42,985 bases of DNA from Heterotrichella gracilis (Eukaryota > Sar > Xanthophyceae > Tribonematales > Xanthonemataceae): NCBI GenBank assembly GCA_032358255.1, contig JAULBX010026841.1, forward strand, positions 1 through 42,985, read 5' to 3'. Positions 42,501 to 42,985 of the stretch are shown piece by piece; position 1 is the stretch's first letter, and each line of letters begins with the position of its first letter. The translations under genes and the position numbers were made by a program. Under the pieces are notes generated by a model that did no database searches, was not told where the DNA came from, and saw only the letters and a program-made list of their open reading frames with translations.

Positions 42501-42985
42501 GCTTTTAATGGCTCCCCTAACACCATTACTTTAACGGCCGGTGGCGCAAACACATACACACTGGTAACTGTTCCCGATATGTTTAATGCAAATCCCGGAG
42601 GACCGATTTCACCTTTAACAGCCATTCCACCAAACACAGGAATTGCTTCTGCCACTTTATCGGGTTCAAATGGGGTTTGTACAGTCACAACAGGACTTAC
42701 TTTTTCCATCCTACCAAATCCAAGTATCACGGTGAGTTCGCCAACACCTGTTATTTGTGCCGGAGACACCTATACTTACACGAACAATGGCGCAAGTTCT
42801 TATACCTGGAGCAGCAGTACGCCGGGCTTTACAACTTATAACAATGGCGGTGTGGCGGTTTCTAATCCAAGTATTAATTCTGTCTTCTCTGTTTTTGGTG
42901 GAAGTTTGGGTTGTAATTCTGCCAGTAAAACAAGTACTATTACAGTAAACCCTTTGCCGGTGTTTTCTGTTTCCCCAGGCACGCC
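39537..42985 (+). CDS. Giant T9SS-type propeller/PKD/SprB-repeat surface protein (partial, CTG start)
   Basis: An open frame of 1149 codons runs from 39519 past the right edge with no stop. It has no ATG, GTG or TTG near the start; CTG at 39537 begins a signal peptide, LKNYFKYFSIVLFFISQI then SFSQ. Next come NEANYWYFGSNAGLDFN and ASVSDATGNLLFYTDG, the N-terminal domain of Bacteroidota gliding/T9SS surface proteins (about residues 20-400). A PKD domain follows (LSWNFGDPSSGG, HVYSSFGTYTTQ, about 435-480). Then SprB-like and Ig-like repeats begin, each of the form C-x-G...Y-T-W...G-x-Y-x-V-x-V-x-D/T...GC. The C-terminal sorting domain would lie beyond the window. It is probably an adhesin or gliding-related protein. 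Confidence 0.82.
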   Translation, partial: MKNYFKYFSIVLFFISQISFSQNEANYWYFGSNAGLDFNANPPTVLTNTTINTLGSSASVSDATGNLLFYTDGATVWNQSHAVMANGTGLASIITSSATIVNQSCVIIKQPGSSNIYYIFSLGVSYSIVDMSLAAGMGSVTVKNVVYNFTNTYNQSPVTAIKHCNGTEYWILSTDGYHYPNLSQFNAYLLSTSGLSTSPIISNVGTTIDLNGSIKASPNGKKIAIASTNLSGASSTISQFAIYDFDNNTGAVSNPLTLLNCQNLTSYFGSWNYSVPKFVEFSPDGSKLYGIVFPYFYGTGINPIFQWDLCASSNAAIIASQTSIAIQSGTNNLIVQDSYSSMQLAPNGKIYISRINTPTLAVINNPNNAGTACNFTNSGLVLSSGTCGYSLPNFANNYFLQLPQTVPFTYTANNIFGCQTVSYTAPPSVQVFTNAACSGTGFSLTSLSWNFGDPSSGGANTSTNINPSHVYSSFGTYTTQLILNYNCNGLSDTLEQVININQLCVSINSQSITCASLGSATVIPLSGSGPFTYTWLPTLQTGSVAIGLSPGVYTVVVHDAGSNVTSMTTTAFTSLIPLTGNIVNSDSVSCFGASTGTGAVTNIAGGSSLQHFSWFNGSTTFSNATTNSLSAGLWSVTVTDALTACSFSNVIFITQPPAFNLSLSSNTPTNCAGANIILTGTNSGGTPFSSGPPYTYTWSAGPAIDTQTVTQSTSGTFVYTLNSADANNCLSSNTIAVDFIANPLLSVSNVSICPLAIGTLTVSGATNYTWSSPSTTALSTGNSFTDAPLSTQQYTIVGEALGCSSQTMASIALYNLPNPISNNNSPRCNGDLLSLSGFGGVSYVWSGPNSFTSALQTNSINPVSLANAGVYNLTVTAATGCTASISKTVVVNPTPTLSAMGSTVCTTQTLNLSASSFTGSTYLWSGPPNFTSSLQNPFIINPLTTNTGTYTVKVTSALGCTNIAIATASVALPPSLTAQLSSNTLCSQAFNGSPNTITLTAGGANTYTLVTVPDMFNANPGGPISPLTAIPPNTGIASATLSGSNGVCTVTTGLTFSILPNPSITVSSPTPVICAGDTYTYTNNGASSYTWSSSTPGFTTYNNGGVAVSNPSINSVFSVFGGSLGCNSASKTSTITVNPLPVFSVSPGT

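Noticed and set aside
40097..42948. Several 60-130-codon ORFs on both strands across the right end
   Set aside because: They are shadows of the long plus-strand frame that encodes the PKD/SprB-repeat protein.

Overview
The window looks like the chromosome of a free-living member of the Bacteroidota (Flavobacteriales/Sphingobacteriales-like). The DNA is AT-rich. Several genes carry C-terminal type IX secretion (T9SS) sorting domains, and many lipoproteins have a Cys lipobox followed by an acidic tail. Upstream of many genes sits the Bacteroidota sigma-70 signature TTTG-N19-TAnnTTTG. One T9SS/PKD giant protein begins near the right end and runs off it.

Region 1 (1-24.6 kb) is ordinary chromosome. 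In order it holds: a cold-shock gene with a long leader, two tandem lipoproteins, two glycosyltransferases, a class IV aminotransferase, clpP, a secreted protein, tcdA, a TatD-like hydrolase, a GlcD-like FAD oxidase, and a 66-bp tandem repeat. These are followed by a minus-strand group (membrane protein, PASTA protein, T9SS protein, rluD-type pseudouridine synthase), a three-gene envelope operon (lipoprotein, DUF5723-like protein, secreted repeat protein), a GT39-like enzyme, a PD40-repeat protein, pyrG and rimM.

Region 2 (about 24.66-36.09 kb) reads as an integrative element. It holds tRNA-Ser(GCU), a CTnDOT-type tyrosine recombinase lacking the first catalytic Arg, and at its far side TetR, RteC, an excisionase-like HTH protein, a replication-initiator-like protein and a DnaC-like ATPase. 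No conjugation genes are present. Imperfect 20-bp direct repeats (18/20) lie at both ends and could be attachment sites. Inside is the most unusual part of the window: five minus-strand genes separated by four hairpin-forming sites (three exactly 81 bp, one 95 bp) bounded by CTAAC/GTTAG. The sites resemble integron attC sites and each lies 3' of a gene, as in integron cassettes, but no IntI-type integrase is visible. Three of the cassettes encode paralogous secreted proteins with a near-constant signal peptide and C-terminal half and a strongly variable N-terminal, probably ligand-binding, domain. The other two are a protein with a HEPN-like Rx5H motif and a CPBP membrane protease whose start looks damaged.

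Region 3 (36.1-42.985 kb) holds a truncated ArsC/Spx-family remnant, a small lipoprotein, and an operon of a multi-TM protein, a histidine kinase and a LuxR/NarL-type regulator. A very large T9SS-type beta-propeller/PKD/SprB-repeat protein follows; its reading frame starts without ATG, GTG or TTG. Nearly identical palindromes (core CAGGTAGTACTACCTG) lie upstream of both the two-component operon and the giant gene, which suggests that the regulator controls itself and the surface protein.
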